From Bursaphelenchus xylophilus (Eukaryota; Nematoda; Chromadorea; Rhabditida; Aphelenchoididae): DNA of 64,000 bases. The DNA lies in contig CAJFCV020000006.1 in assembly GCA_904066235.2 (NCBI GenBank), positions 992,001-1,056,000 on the forward strand, read 5' to 3'. The notes under the pieces are model-generated. The model made no database searches. It was not told where the DNA came from and saw nothing but the letters and a program-made list of their open reading frames with translations. A program made the position numbers and the translations under genes. How positions within the stretch are numbered: position 1 is the first letter of the stretch; each line of letters starts with the position of its first letter. Shown in pieces: positions 10,603 through 22,974 of this stretch.

Positions 10603-13258
10603 CTTCACGCCCTCGGATTTGTCGACAAACTCGCGTTTGAAGAAGCGAAACCAAAAAAGGAGGGGTTCGAAACGTCCGTCATACTGCACTTCGGGCTGTT
10701 TTGCGGTCTGCACTTCGCGAACGGCGTAGTAAATGGCCTCAATTGTGGCTAGACACTCGTCATTGTAATTCTTCTGCAAAAATTGGGTAAAAGTTTAAAA
10801 AAAAAGAGGTGAAAATTGTGGTTTACTATGTTCGTATATGCCAAACTTCAATTTCAAATTGACTTTTGTGTCCTAAATGACATTTAAATACAGGGTGCGG
10901 CAATTTTTCGGCCGGATTTGAATTGGCTATAACTTTTTTAGTTTTTATCCGAATTTTAAAATTCTTTTTTTCCCTGAATTCTCAGACAACCCCATTTTGT
11001 TTAATACCAAATATGTTATATATACAGGGACCTAGTTCATAGTTATTGGCCTTTCGGTCGTTTTCTCTGCTTTTTCGGCGTGTGTGAAGATCGCCAGAAA
11101 ACATGACTTTTTTTTACGAATTTTGTCGTAAAAAGTTTCATGCCTGTTCATGCCATGGAGAATACCGTTTCCACAAAAAATCAGCTATCTCCGCACAAAA
11201 CTAGCGAGGATATAGCCAAAAAGTTTTCCTGCGTGACCACTCATGTGCCCTCCTGACCGCAAAGAATCGTTGAATATCTTGGTCGCCCCTGAAAGATGCG
11301 GGCTGAAACTTTCAGGAATTGATGTGTGGCCTATGTCCGGCCCATGTGCAAAATTTAAAGAAAATCTGGGGGTCGCACTAGGGGTAATTCCATTGTCAGC
11401 TATGAAAATTAGAGATTTTTCTTTGTCTCGAATTTTTACTGTAGTCTAACGAACGGGTATAACATATTTGGTATTAAACAAAATGGGGTTGTCTATGGAT
11501 TCAGGGAAAAAAAGAATTTTAACATTTGCCCAAAAAATAAAAAAGTTACGGCTAATTAAAATCCGGCCGAAAAATTGCCGCACCCTGTACTAATTTCATC
11601 CATTTTCCCGGCTAAAAATACTAAAAAGCTGAGGAAAAATTCAAATTTTCCTTAATATTGGGTCGTCCAGAAAGTTCGTTCGTTTTTTTCACAGGGGAAG
11701 TACTCCAAGTGCGACGCTCAGATTTTGATAAAACTTGGCTCAAATTTAGAATAATTTTTTCTAAGATATATGCGAGAATCCTAGCTCGCGCTTTGCAGAA
11801 ACAACCGAGATTTTTAGATCGAAAGTCGGCCAAAATTTAGGACTTTTTGCCGAATTTCGGCACGAAAAGTTTCATGCCTATTTCTACCATAAAGAATAAT
11901 GTTTCTACAAAAAATCAAATTGTCCCGCACGAAACTTCCAAAGTTATGTCCAAAAAGCGTTTTTTTTTCTCTCTGACCGCTCTCCACGTTTAGCGTGCTC
12001 TCTCGGCGGCAAAATCGTTCGATATCTCGGCTGTCTGTGGTAAGTGGGAGCTAAAATTTTCAGGAATTGATATTTAGTCCATACCCGACGTGTGTGGTAA
12101 ATTTAAAGAAAATGTGAGCGTCGCACATCAAACTGACAGGGGAAGTACTCCGGAATACCTTTTCTGAACTTTCCCCAATCCGAACTCTCCCCCTTTTTCA
12201 ACTCTCCCCCAAAAAAGGCGGAACTCTCCCCCTTTTTTGATTTTCACCAAAAAATCTGAACTCTTCCCTTTTTTGAACACTCCCCCATTGTGAAAATTGA
12301 AAAACTGAGCTGTGACATGTTATACGATAAAAAATTTTTTCAAATTGAGAAAAATTGGGTGTGACATCTTATACGATGAATTTTTTTTCAAATTGAGAAA
12401 ATTATTTGAAAAAGAATTCCACCGTATAACATGTCACACCTCAGTTTTTCAATTTGAAAAAAACTTTCATCGTATAACATGTCACACCTCAGTTTTTCAA
12501 TTTGAAAAAAAAAATTCATCGTATAACATGTCACACCTAATTTTTTCAGTTTTCAAAATGAGGGGGAGTGTTCAAAAAGGGGGAGAGTTCTACCGCAACG
12601 AAATCTCTCAAATTCGTAGAAAAAAATCGCATGCCTGCGGTCGCCAATACTCCGTAGTGTATTTTTTAAGCGCCACACATGGTAACTTTCGGAGCTGCGG
12701 CATATTTCGCAGCTGGCCGACCGCATTCCAAGTGGAATCCAGGACAATCAAACGTCTCAACGCCGGCCTCTGCTCCAAAAACTGATCTATCGGGAGGGCG
12801 GATTGTGACGGAAATATGATCGCGGTGTCCGCGGCATCAAATTGTGGGATCTCGGGCGCCGGGAAGTCGTAGAATTTGGTGCTGCAAGGAGCCGCCAATT
12901 GGCAGTGAATGGCGGTGGATTTGGCCGCTTTTTCGGCCGGATGCTTGATGATTACCAACTCGATTGGTAGCTGCAATCATTCTACGATAAAATCACATCA
13001 ATTCCTCTTCAAAAAAAAACGCAAAAAAATTGCCAAAAAATCGCAATTTTTTATATTATCCATGACAAAAAATTTCAAAAATTTCACCTCAATCTCTTCC
13101 GGAACCAGGCCGGCAATACCGTCCATGTAGATTCGACAGTCGTAGCAAAAATAGAGCCGTTTCTTGCCGCATTCTCGGCAAGTTTTGCGTTCTCGGAGCT
13201 CTCCGAGACGATCAAATTGGTGCTCCAACTGGGAATTTGATGCGAAATCCGAGGCCAT
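10525..13258 (-). CDS. DTWD1: DTWD1-like tRNA-uridine aminocarboxypropyltransferase
   Basis: Exons on the minus strand: 13258-13088, 12970-12635 and 10773-10525, giving 251 residues. DTW-domain enzymes transfer the 3-amino-3-carboxypropyl group of SAM to a uridine of tRNA. Seen: an N-terminal zinc-binding-like CRECGKKRLYFCYDC; LPIELVIIKHPAEKAAKSTA, the family's signature block; LIVLDSTWNAVGQL with the DSTW form of the DTW motif; and ECLATIEAIYY near the C-terminus. The start at 13258 is preferred over an in-frame ATG at 13351 because an acceptor-like TATTTTAG ends at 13273, fitting a trans-spliced leader. The second intron (12634-10774) has a GC donor, CAG then GCATGC, which is the only choice keeping frame and homology. 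The last 25 or so residues come from a tandem repeat and have no counterpart in the family that I recall. Confidence 0.88.
10891..11587. mobile_element. TA-flanked foldback element with CAGGGTGCGGCAATTTTTCG ends
   Basis: The 697 bp element has matching inverted ends CAGGGTGCGGCAATTTTTCG and TA on both sides (10889-10890, 11588-11589). It contains a CTCTCGGCGG-family segment and no transposase. It lies in the second intron of the DTWD1-like gene. TA duplication and CAGGGTG ends suggest a Tc1/mariner-mobilised element. Confidence 0.85.
11640..12125. repeat. CTCTCTCGGCGG-family repeat copy
   Basis: It carries the family's modules in order: TTTTGATAAAACTTGG, CTAGCTCGCGCTTTGCAGAAA, CTGACCGCTCTCC, GCTCTCTCGGCGG, and a TATCTCGGCTGTCTG block. 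Diverged relatives lie at 9660-10460, 11110-11350, 20140-20360, 25400-25860 and, in part, 4130-4300 and 46190-46450. Confidence 0.65.
12182..12590. repeat. Foldback with GAACTCTCCCCCTTTTT ends and TTATACGATG core
   Basis: GAACTCTCCCCCTTTTT at 12182 pairs with its complement ending at 12590. Inside, GTGACATGTTATACGAT and its inverse CATCGTATAACATGTCAC recur at about 50-75 bp spacing. It sits close to the GC splice donor of the DTWD1-like intron 2. Confidence 0.75.
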
Positions 13259-13271
13259 AATCCAAATTTGG

Positions 13272-13278
13272 GCTAAAA
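13272..13278 (-). other. Probable spliced-leader acceptor of the DTWD1-like gene
   Basis: On the minus strand TATTTTAG ends 14 bases before the ATG at 13258 with no upstream exon in frame. That arrangement is typical of nematode trans-splicing. This site decides the start chosen for the gene. Confidence 0.5.
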
Positions 13279-13289
13279 TACGACTTATA

Positions 13290-13690
13290 AAGTCTTGAAA
13301 GTCGATTTTAAATTGAATGTGTCCAATTCCGGTCGATTTTTTCCCGGACATGTTTCATCGTATAAAATATCGCCAAAGGTAAAAATGTGAAAAAAGTGTA
13401 AAAAATGGCTCAGTCGCATTAAAAGCCATAAAATCAATCAAATTAAACTGAATTTGTTTAATTCCGGTCGATTTTTTCCCGGACATGTTTCATCGTATAA
13501 AATGTCACCAAAGAAAAAAACGTGGAAATGGTCAAAATGGCTCAATCGCATGAAAAAACTCGTAAAATAAATCAACTTAAACTGAATTTGTTTAATTCCG
13601 GTCGATTTTTACTCGGACATGTTTCATCGTATAAAATGTCACCATAGGTAAAAATGTGAAAAAGGTGTAAAAAATGGCTGAGTCGCATTA
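13290..13690. repeat. Three tandem units of about 135 bp with TTTCATCGTATAAAAT
   Basis: TTTCATCGTATAAAAT starts near 13353, 13489 and 13622, each time preceded by AATTCCGGTCGATTTTT. The array lies just upstream of the DTWD1-like gene and could form part of its promoter region. The same 16-base word is found in an RNF19-like intron near 18160 and near 55693. Confidence 0.75.
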
Positions 13691-14436
13691 AAAAAGTCAT
13701 CAAATCAAACATACAAGATTACAGCTCGTATTTTACACGTATATCCACTAATTTCCAGAAAATCCGTCATCATGACATGTTTAATTTCGCTTTTAATCAA
13801 AAATTTCCTCTTCTACTACATTTCTCTCGTCTAGAACAGCATTACCGCATGTGGCTGACCCATTTTACCTCTCCATTTCTCCGATATACATCATGATGAC
13901 GTATTTTCTGGACATTCCAAAACTTCGACAAATATCATTTCCAGCATGTTTTTAACATAATCCTCTTCAAATTTACTCCATTTCTTCATTAAAATTCTTT
14001 ATTCGAAGGGTCAAATAATAACGGGTAATTTTACATTCTCTCTAAAAATCTCAAAAAAATCGATGAAATTACAATTTTAAACTGTAGTACAGGAGGCGAA
14101 AAGAAAGTTCTACATGTAACTGGGTGATTTACACTATTATACATTTGGGAATTAGGAAAAAATCGACAAATCTCGCGAGGGGAATCGAAAAAATCAACAA
14201 AATCATGGATAATATCGGGAGGCGATATGACAGAGTGTCAAGGATCGAGAAAAAACCGTCCGAAAACAACTTTCAGACGTCTTGGCATAACATACGATAT
14301 CCAAATATTGATGCGTCAGCTCGGAGGAACCGAGAATTCTCTACCAAAATCTACATGTTCACCTGTTTGGATGGGAAACCCGCTGGGGAATGGATTCGGA
14401 ATCATCACCCGCAAACTACTACGCTATGGCCGCCTT
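13691..14436. other. Intergenic, no gene recognised
   Basis: AT-rich sequence between the two leftward genes. It holds scattered ATCATGACAT words and AAAATTCTTTATTCG near 13993, whose minus-strand AATAAA could serve the RNF19-like transcript, though it is 430 bp past the stop. Confidence 0.35.
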
Positions 14437-17400
14437 TCAGGGGCTGAGGTCGCGTTCGCACTTCTTGAGGGCCTTGTTGTTGGAGGGGCGTTGCTTGATG
14501 CTGCCCGCGTCTTCCGCGCTCTTCCCGCCGATGGAGCCGCTCATCGCCAGCACCGAGGCCGACTCCTCGTTGTACGACTGGATTTCGGGCCCGGCGCCCG
14601 AGCACACCGTGTTCACGCTCTGAAAAGCACACTATACTTCCATTAGAGCCGGTTTTTTGGGCAAAAAACACAATTTTTTTGAAAATTTTTGCCAAGTGTA
14701 ATATAAAAAATGTCAAAAAATTTCAAAAAATGTCATCATTTCACGTACTGTACTAGCATTAGAGTCAATTTTTTGGGCAAAAAACAAAAATTTTTCGAAA
14801 ATTTTTGCCAAGTATAATATAAAAAATGCCAAAAATTTCAAAAAATTATCATTTCACACACTGTACTAACATTAGAGTCAGTTTTTTGGGCAAAAAGCAT
14901 AACTTTTTTAAAAATTTTTTGTCATGGATAATATAAAAAATGTCAAAAATTTCAAAAAATGACATCGCAAATATTTTTCCACACAATATTATCTCATTCT
15001 AACTTGATTTAGTCCACACTCCTTCCTCTCAAACAAAAAAAAGTTTCAAAATTTCTACTATACCTACTACAATATAAAACTGCTCTCAAAAATCAAAAAA
15101 TCTCAATTGTTCTAACTTCACACTCCTCTTACTGCCCTATTCTTTCATTTCCCACTTATTCAAACCACTATTCCCAATCTAACCCACAAAAATTTTCAAA
15201 AGTTTCATCTGATACCTACTACAATATAAAAAACCCCCTCAAACCCAAAAAAACCCACATTTTTTTGCTCTTACCTTATTATCAAAATGATAATGGCTTC
15301 CAGCGTTGGCTTTGGTGGAAGCGCATTCAAAATTGCACTTCTCTCCCATGCTGTTGATCCACGATTCCACCGAGATCTTCCGTTTCCTTTGATCTTGAAC
15401 AGCAAGGCTGGGGCCGGCGGACAAGCTCGTGGATTGTTGCGAGGTGGTGTCTGCGGGCTGTGTGCTTCCATATTTGATGGGATGCGGGGTGGAGGGGTTG
15501 GCGCTGTTCGTGGAAGGGCCGGCCAAACTCGAGAAGCCGGAGTTGATGGTTGCGACCGAAGTTGCGTCGATATGGTCGCCTTCGCGGCTCTTTTTGGAGA
15601 GCAATCGGCTTCGTTCGGAGGCCGAGGTCCCTACTCTTAAACTGGAGAGGAAGTTGCGTCCGAGTTCGGCGTCTTCGGCGAGCTCCAAGAGGCGGGGCGA
15701 CTTCTCCTCCTCGTCCGAGGTTTGAGCGGCGGCACAGCCGCCGTTCCGGCACAGCGAGAGGGGCACCACGCCGTAGACGTAGGCCAGCATGATGGGGACT
15801 CCAACTCCGACCGCCATCACGGCGAGGACCGGGCTTACAATCAGTGATCCTAAAAGTTTTATATTACACTTGACCTTGATGCTTTCTAGGTGTAAAAAAC
15901 ATATTTTTTCTGCAAATTTCAAATCAAAATCACTCGTAAAATATTTTACAAGCCCTATAGCACGATTTACAACTCAATTTCCGACTAAAATCATCAAAAA
16001 AATTTACAAATTTTCAAAAATTACCTTATTTTGGGTACCTTAACCATTCCTAGGTCTAAAAAATATATTTTTTCTAAAAATTTCAAATCAAAATCACTCG
16101 CAAAATATTTTTAAAACCCTAGAGCGCAATCTACAATTCAATTTGCCACTAAAATCATCAAAAAATTTGATAAATTTTAAAAAATTACTTGTTTTAGGTA
16201 CCTTATCCCTTCCTAGGTCTAACAAACATATTTTCTCTGCAAAATTTCAAATCAAAATCACTCTCAAGATACTTTAAAAGCCCTAGAGCGCCACTTACAA
16301 CTCCATCTTCCGCCAAAATCACCAAAAAAAATATAAATTTTCAAAAATTACCTTATTTTAGGTATCAAATTTTGCAAAAACCCTCTTAAAACGCCTAAAA
16401 AAACCCCTCCTTACCCGCCACACTGGCTGCCGTCACCAGTCTCCTCTTTCCCTTGGACTTTTGCTTGAATCTCTGATATGCTTTTCGACCCACAAACACC
16501 GGCACTCCGCATATTATTCCGGGGATGGCTAGGCCGGCGATTAGTGCGATTCCGACTGGGGCGCCGATCAGAGTGCCCACTTGCCACAACAACTTCTTCT
16601 TCCGGGTCCACGGCTTCTTTCCCCAGAAAGTGCAGCCAGTCGGGCTGAAAAAAATCACGGTCAATCGGGTAAATTAGCAAAAAATTAAACATTCGGGTAA
16701 AAGGAAGAACAATTTTTACTACTTTTTTTGAAATTTTAGGTATGTTATGGTCATATATGAGGTTTTTATTGCAATCCAAGCAATTTCGGAGGATTTGGAG
16801 AAAGTTGCGGGCAAAAATTTAACAAAAACTGAAGTTTTTTTCATGGATAATATAATTTTTGTCAATTTTTTGCTAAATTTCCATGTTTTGTCTTAGATTT
16901 TGGGGAATTAAGTTGATAAAAGATGTTTGTTCGATTTCTTGTCTGTTTTCTTTGAGGCAGACCAGAAATTTTACTTTTTTTACAATAAAAAAATCTGGTT
17001 TAAAAAAACAGGCAAGAAATCGAACAAACATCAATCTTATCAACTTAATTCACCAAAATCAAAGACAAATCATCAAAATTTAGCAAAAAATTGACAAAAA
17101 TTATATTATCCATGACAAAAATTTCAAATTTTTTTAAATTTTTGCTCGCAACTTTCTCCAAATCCTCCAAAATTGCTTGAATTGTAATAACGAACCTAAA
17201 ATTTTAAAAAAAAACTAATAAAAAGACTTCATCTCACCTCAAATAATGCAGATCGCTGATCTCCTTCAGGCACAGCCAACAAAAGTCGGCTTGGCACATT
17301 GGGCACACCATGTGATTGCAGCTTCCGTCATTCATTTTCACGATCAATGTGCCGCATCGAGGGCATGCTTTCAGATCACCGGCTAAAAAATTTTAAAAAA

Positions 17401-20400
17401 TTATATTATCCATGACAAAAAAATCGTCTTTTTTTTGCATAAAATCTCAAAAATAAAAGAAACTTACGTTTAAACAGGTCGTTAGTGCCCTCAGTAGGTG
17501 AGTTAGAAGCTGTTGCGGCAGTGAACATCCGTTCTACGGACTGTCCGCGAGCCTCGTCGCAGGTCTGATTGGCATGCCATTCTCCTTTGCAGTGGTAACA
17601 GAAGAGTGTTCCGCATCCGGGACGCTGACATTCGAGCTGTGGACAAGCCGCACAGCCACTGGCAATCACGGCATAACTGAAAATTACGGGTAAAATCGGA
17701 AATTTATCTTATCCATGGCATTTGATCTAACTTCCGCAAAAATTATTAAATTTTTTCCAAATTTCTTTTAAAATCGAATGGCAAAATATCACTAGAACCA
17801 CTATTTCTCCATTACATCATTTTACTTCTCGTTGAATCGTCTTATAAGACCAAATTCTCATCAACTTGTCAAGTGTAATATCACTTTTCCTAAAAACCAA
17901 AAAAAAATCGTCAAAATACTTACTCGCAATCCGGCGCAGGGCACCATCTCACATCTCCTTCTGTGATTAATACCTTGCGAATCATAAATCGTTCATATCG
18001 AAGTATCAATTGAGGATCAATCTTCAAAACTGCCTGGATGTCATTGGGATGGAGTTCGGTGATGCATTCTGGACAAGCCAACGAGATTCTGCTCTCCATA
18101 ATCTCGATTTGCAGATACTGAAAATGACATTTTCACAAAATTGCAATTTTTCGCAATCGTTCGTATAAAATGTCACCCAAGGCTAGGGCGCAGCTCGAGA
18201 ACCCAAAATCGACCGGAATTAGTGGGAATTTGTCGTGAATTGAGCCAATTAGATGGCAAATTAGCCGCTTACTCTGATTAGACATCGTTTGCAGGGTCGG
18301 TGATCGCAATTCCGCAGAATCGGGAACTCTTCCTCCTCTTGATGGATATAACAAACTTGGCACTCGCGCCTGCCCTCGCCCTCCTGGTCCGCCGGGCGCG
18401 ACTCATCGATGGTCGACCAATACAGGGTGCGATCATTGGATGGGTTCATGGAGACATTGGCTGGCCGATACACATCCGACAGGTTGTCCGTGACCTGACA
18501 AACATCAAACGAAGTGCACGGGACGGACGGAAGCTGGATCTGATGCGGCTCCGCGACAGCCAAACTGGAGCCCGCGGCTTGTGGGTCGGCGCCGGATTGA
18601 GCGGGTAGCCTGGAAATCGGGGATTTTTAGATAATTTATATTACTTTAGGTAGTAAGGCGCAAAAAATTATTGCCAAATGCCAAAATTATTGGAAAGAAA
18701 TATCAAAATACCATCTAAAACTATCAAAAAATCTTTTAGATACTTTGGAAAGCCTTTCATTTACCAAAAAATAACCAAAATTAACTGAACTCAACAAAGA
18801 ATTGCCTAAAATAATATAAAATCTGAGAAATTAAAATCCAGCCTTGACAAAATCCCAAGTCTTATTTTAATTGTCAATTAAACATTGAAAATTAAGCATT
18901 ACAGCTGATTGGAGACGGAAATCGGAAAAAGAGAAAATCGATTATCAATTATATTACTTTAGACGAGAAAGGTAGAAATTTCGAGTGGAAACAAGTCGTT
19001 GTAATGTGAAATGGGCTGTAAATTCTTTAAACTCCCTCAAACGATCAGAATTCCCTTTAAACTCGGGAATTACAACGAGTTTTGGCCCGCAACCCCAACT
19101 CCACCTATAGTAATATGAAATTGGCCGAATTTCGAGGACAAACCCCGGAGACACCGAATGTCCTCTTCGCAAACGCCTAAAAAAGGAACACTGAAGCCGG
19201 AGAAAAACATACGTTCTTCCGCCCTTCTCTCTGGGTTGCTTTAATTTCGACGTCTTCCCCTTGACATCCCGCCGTTTTCCCGGTTCGGTTGCTGTTTTCG
19301 TTCGCCTCATCGGCGCGGTCACATTGTTCAGGAAGCTCATCAGCGAGAAGCGACGCTGACTGCTGGTGGAGGAGAGGTCGTTGGTCGGCGGTCGGCTCGA
19401 CGCGTGCGCCATGATCAGCTCGAAGTTGGAGGTGGCGTCGATGGAGACCGAGGCGGATTTGCGATGAGTTCGTGGCGGCGAGCGCTGCTGTGAGACAGCT
19501 GGAGCCGTCGGCGAGACTTGTACGCGGTTCTGAAAGCGAAAAAAGTTGAAAATTTTCGAAAATTTTGCAAGTCGAACATCAGATGTCATGAATAATATAA
19601 TTTGCGATGTTATTCATCGCGAAACAAACAAATTTCAAAACAAACCATAGAACACTAATTTTTGTTGTTGATAGCGTCAGAAAAATCGCACTGAAATGAC
19701 TCATACTGACGTATTTTTTAGAATCTATCATTTCCCTGGCATTCCGCCGCCAACCCTCGGCAATCATTGTTTTCGTGCCGGGAAAATGTTTCGAAAACAA
19801 TGACTGGAAACTTATTTTGATTACAAAAATGATTCAGAAATGTTGAAGAAAATTGAATTGACAATGGACGCAGTCACTGTGCGACCCGGATCTATTTCGA
19901 AAACGGATATAATGGGTCCTTCGCCGGAAAATTGGGACCAAATCGGCTGAGCAAACAAATCTTCCAAACGTTGACAAAAAAATTCCGAAAATAACATAAA
20001 AGTATGAGCACAAAGGTCTCCGTGACGTATCGGGTCCAAAAAGTGTTCCTTTTAGGAGAGTCCGGTATTTTTTGTCCAAGAATTCAAAAAGTCGAAAATT
20101 TTTTTTGATTTCAGACCTCAAACAATTATGGTATATTCCAGCTGACGGCTGTAGTGTTTCTACAAAAAATCTGCTTTTTACAAGCGAAATTCGCCAAGAT
20201 ATAGACGAAAAACGTCTTTTCTCTCACCGTCTCTCCTCATTTCGCATGCTCTCTCGGGAAAGAGATTGCGTAATATCTCCGCTACGGGTGCAAATTATGG
20301 CCTAAAATTTTCAGGAATTGGTTTGTGGACTATACCAAGGGCCTAGTAAAAATTTGAAGAAAATCGAAATTTTTTTATATTACACTTGAGACCTCATTTT

Positions 20401-20794
20401 CAAAAAAAAATTTTAGGAGAACATGTCGAAAATGGTCAATCATGCTCTTTTATAGTCTGATTTTAATTTCCAAACGCTTTTTATCAAAAAAATTTTTCTT
20501 TGTTTTGAACCTTTTCCCCCGATTTCTTACCGTAATCTTGTCCGCATTCTCCATGCTGAACTTGGAGCTGGCGGTCTCGTACGAACTGCGGCCCTCCTCG
20601 CTTTGCGCGTGCCTGAAGCGGCTCGGCGGCTGCGCGAGCGGGCTGGAGCTGGCGCTGGGACAGGGCTCGGGCTCCACTTCGGCCTCCACGGTGTGGCGAT
20701 GGGGAGGCTCTTCGCTGTCCTGGTTCTCCTCCTCGACCAGGGTCCCGAGGTCGGGCCGGGAGGTGGCCAAGCCGCGCCCGCTTTTCACACTCAT
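14437..20794 (-). CDS. RNF19: RNF19 (Dorfin)-type RBR E3 ubiquitin ligase
   Basis: Nine exons on the minus strand: 20794-20531, 19529-19213, 18609-18273, 18117-17924, 17676-17468, 17382-17238, 16644-16415, 15849-15275 and 14619-14437. The total is 817 residues, near the mammalian length, with all junction phases consistent. RBR ligases take ubiquitin from E2 on RING1 and pass it through a RING2 cysteine to substrate. Seen: RING1 from about residue 277 ([23 protein letters not shown]); IBR with [23 protein letters not shown]2 with [20 protein letters not shown], where C462 is the expected catalytic residue; then the RNF19 hallmark [10 protein letters not shown] and two hydrophobic segments near residues 505-535 and 566-600, so the enzyme is membrane-bound. 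The N-terminal 270 residues and the tail are low-complexity and Ser-rich. The start is the first ATG after a lone acceptor at 20826. Confidence 0.93.
14640..14960. repeat. Three tandem units of about 115 bp in the last RNF19-like intron
   Basis: ATTAGAGTCAGTTTTTTGGGC or a variant starts near 14643, 14758 and 14872, each followed by AAGTGTAATATAAAAAATG or a related word. These units occupy the 3' part of intron 8. Confidence 0.75.
15870..16380. repeat. Three tandem units of about 163 bp in RNF19-like intron 7
   Basis: CCTAGGTCTAA-type words start near 15886, 16050 and 16213, each followed by TTTCAAATCAAAATCACTC and ending in an ACCTTATTTTAGGTA-like block. The unit sequence is unrelated to that of intron 8. 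Confidence 0.75.
16725..17220. repeat. Long inverted repeat filling most of RNF19-like intron 6
   Basis: The left arm runs from TGAAATTTTAGGTATGTTA near 16728 through AGAAAGTTGCGGGC and GATGTTTGTTCGATTTCTTG, and returns inverted, ending near 17215. The centre is near 16970. The arms are 200 bp or more and well matched. Each arm contains CATGGATAATATAATTTTTG or its complement. Confidence 0.8.
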
Positions 20795-20824
20795 TCCGCC
20801 GTTCTCTGGGAGGGTGAGATATGG

Positions 20825-20831
20825 GCTGGAA
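20825..20831 (-). other. Probable spliced-leader acceptor of the RNF19-like gene
   Basis: On the minus strand CATTTCCAG ends at 20826, 31 bases before the ATG at 20794. No convincing upstream exon was found, so a trans-splice site is the simplest reading; an unseen first exon is the alternative. Confidence 0.45.
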
Positions 20832-20839
20832 ATGGGGAA

Positions 20840-21907
20840 ATTTAAGGGGAAATTTTTGAAAAAATTGAAAATTTTCAAAAAATCGCGAAAAAAATCGGGA
20901 TGACTAAACAGTCTGTTTAGATCAATTTCCCCGCAATCTGCTACGCTATAAATAATAAAAACAGTAATAGTCGTCTGATAAGCATCTCCCAACATTTGCA
21001 GCAACAAATTTGCTTAACATTTGCGACAGAAATTACAAAAATATCCCAAAGACCCGCAAAAACACGCCGAAAATTAGGAAAATCACGGAGTTGCGATAAA
21101 ACACATGGTAAAAAACAGTTGTAAACAGGTCCCATAACCTTCTCCCCCTTTTATTTTTGCAGCGGATTGGTGTTACAGCGCGTTGATTCGGCGTAAACAG
21201 CGGGAATTTTGGCGAAAAACACTCGATTCGTTGAATTGTTTCAAATGCAATGTCTGGAGGGTCTAATTGCGAGTATAGAAATCTCATTTGGAGGAGGGAA
21301 TGAGGGAAAAAGTAGTCGTGGGGTACAAAGCTCTTCCTTTGGAAGCTATTTTTTCCTCGTCCGAGGCTCTTTCCCAAGCCCTCCCAAGTGCTCTCTCTAC
21401 GGCTCATCGCGGCTTCGGCGCGACTTTCACTCGCGTCTCCGCATCTTTCGCGCTCTCTCGGCCGGAAGAAGAGAGAAGAAAGAGAGAGCCTTTTTCTCTC
21501 TGCACTCTCGGCTTTTGCGCGTTCTCTCCGCATCTCCGGAAGGAGAGAGAAGAGAGGCGTTTTTTCTCTGACCTCTCCTTTGTTTGTGCGCACTCTGTGT
21601 TTGAGAGATCAACGGGAGCGGCGAAACCTTTTCCGTCTGGCGCCCTCCAACTTTGTGGCGTTCTGTTCGTCGCGTTTATTGGGAAAGAAGACGGAAGTCT
21701 TCGTTTCTCTGCGCCCCCTCTCTTTTCTTCAAATGCCTCGGGGCGTCTCTCTTAACTCTTCACGTCCCTCTTCTGCGCTCGTTTTCGGAAATGTCACGTT
21801 AAGAAAGCCGGCTATTGCTAATCAATTTAGGCGCCCTTTGATACGTTGTCAAGCTCTTTAATCAAATTTGGACGAAATTTTGAGCGAAATAACGCTTATT
21901 TTTGGGC
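20840..21907. other. Intergenic; polypurine/polypyrimidine tract at 21350-21620
   Basis: CTCTCGG and GAAGAGAGAAGAAAGAGAG runs make this segment strongly strand-biased and open in several frames. No protein family is recognisable, so these frames are not called as genes. It lies upstream of the RNF19-like gene and may hold its promoter. Confidence 0.4.
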
Positions 21908-22412
21908 TTAGATTTTCATAAAGTGCATAGACATTTTTTTGGCTTTCGCACAGTGCATTTTGAACTTTTTCCCACGCTTGTCGCTAACGCACAGTGCATT
22001 TTTTTTTTGCTTTTCGCACAGTGCAGTTTGAACTTTTTTCCACGCTTGTCGCCGACGCACAGTGCATTTTGGACTTTTTCCCACGCTTGTCGCTAACGCA
22101 CAGTGCATTTTTTCGCTTTTCGCACAGTGCAAAACACAAAAAGCCGATTGCACTGTGCAACCTTCTCAGCAAAACCGCAGCGACACATGTTTATGTCGCA
22201 GCGATATTTCAAATGCACAGTGCGGAAAACAAACAAAAAAAAACGAAATGCACGGTGCAAAATGGGGTCTCTGTGCACTAAAAAACTTATTGTCGCCAAC
22301 GCACAGTGCATTTTGAACTTTTTCCCACGCTTGTCGCCAATGCACAGTGCATTTTTCGCGTTTCGCACAGTGCAAACCACAAAAAGCCGATTGCACTGTG
22401 CACTAGTCTGCC
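21908..22412. mobile_element. GCACNGTGC-rich element
   Basis: It begins TTTTCATAAAGTGCATAGAC and contains more than a dozen GCACAGTGC or GCACTGTGC sites. Recurring phrases are TTTTTCCCACGCTTGTCGC, AAAAAGCCGATTGCACTGTG and TATGTCGCAGCGATATTT. It ends near GCACTAGTCTGCC. Open frames crossing it follow the repeated phrases and are not genes. Confidence 0.75.
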
Positions 22413-22639
22413 TATTTTTCATTTTGAAAATTGGAAAAAAAGTCATGTTTTGTGTAATTTTTTGACTAAAAATCTCTTGGCTAAAAAAACTGTAAAATTT
22501 TTGGGCTAAATGCCTTCAAAAATTCGAAATTGGTTTGTAATTAGTAATTTTCCACTTCCTCAAAAACAACTTTATTACACTTTATTACACATACGAACAC
22601 TTCCTGAGATCTCAAAAATAATACAAAAATGCAATTATC

Positions 22640-22890
22640 AGTCTGTAGGGAAAATAATGAGCACATTGTCGCTGAAATGAAAAGCAATTCGATTTTGTCG
22701 CGAGACAATTCATTTTCTCGGCGGCGATGCGATTTCGGCTGCGACAGAGTGCTCATTATTTTCCCGACAGGCTGAAACACAAGTCAAGGGACGCTATCAA
22801 AAAATTGTCATCAATTTCGGGCTACCGGCCTAGCCCCCATACACTTGAGAGCTTCGGCTGCGACAGGGTGCTCATTATTTTCCCGACAGA
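22640..22890. mobile_element. Subtype-1 MITE plus trailing GGGACGCTATCAAAAAA segment
   Basis: A MITE with internal GTCGCTGAAATGAAAAGCAATT and right end CATTATTTTCCCGACAGGCT is followed by AAGTCAAGGGACGCTATC and GGGCTACCGGCC. The same composite unit occurs at 26735-26960, so the two bracket the next gene. Confidence 0.8.
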
Positions 22891-22974
22891 CTGATATCAT
22901 CAACCGAATATTACATAACAATCATCAAGTAATAAGAAAAAATACACAATTTCTAGAAATATCCTTCGGCAAAT

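Noticed and set aside
13088..13351. Upstream ATG at 13351 as start of the DTWD1-like gene
   Set aside because: The extra 31 residues overlap the tandem repeat and precede an acceptor-like site 14 bases before the ATG at 13258.
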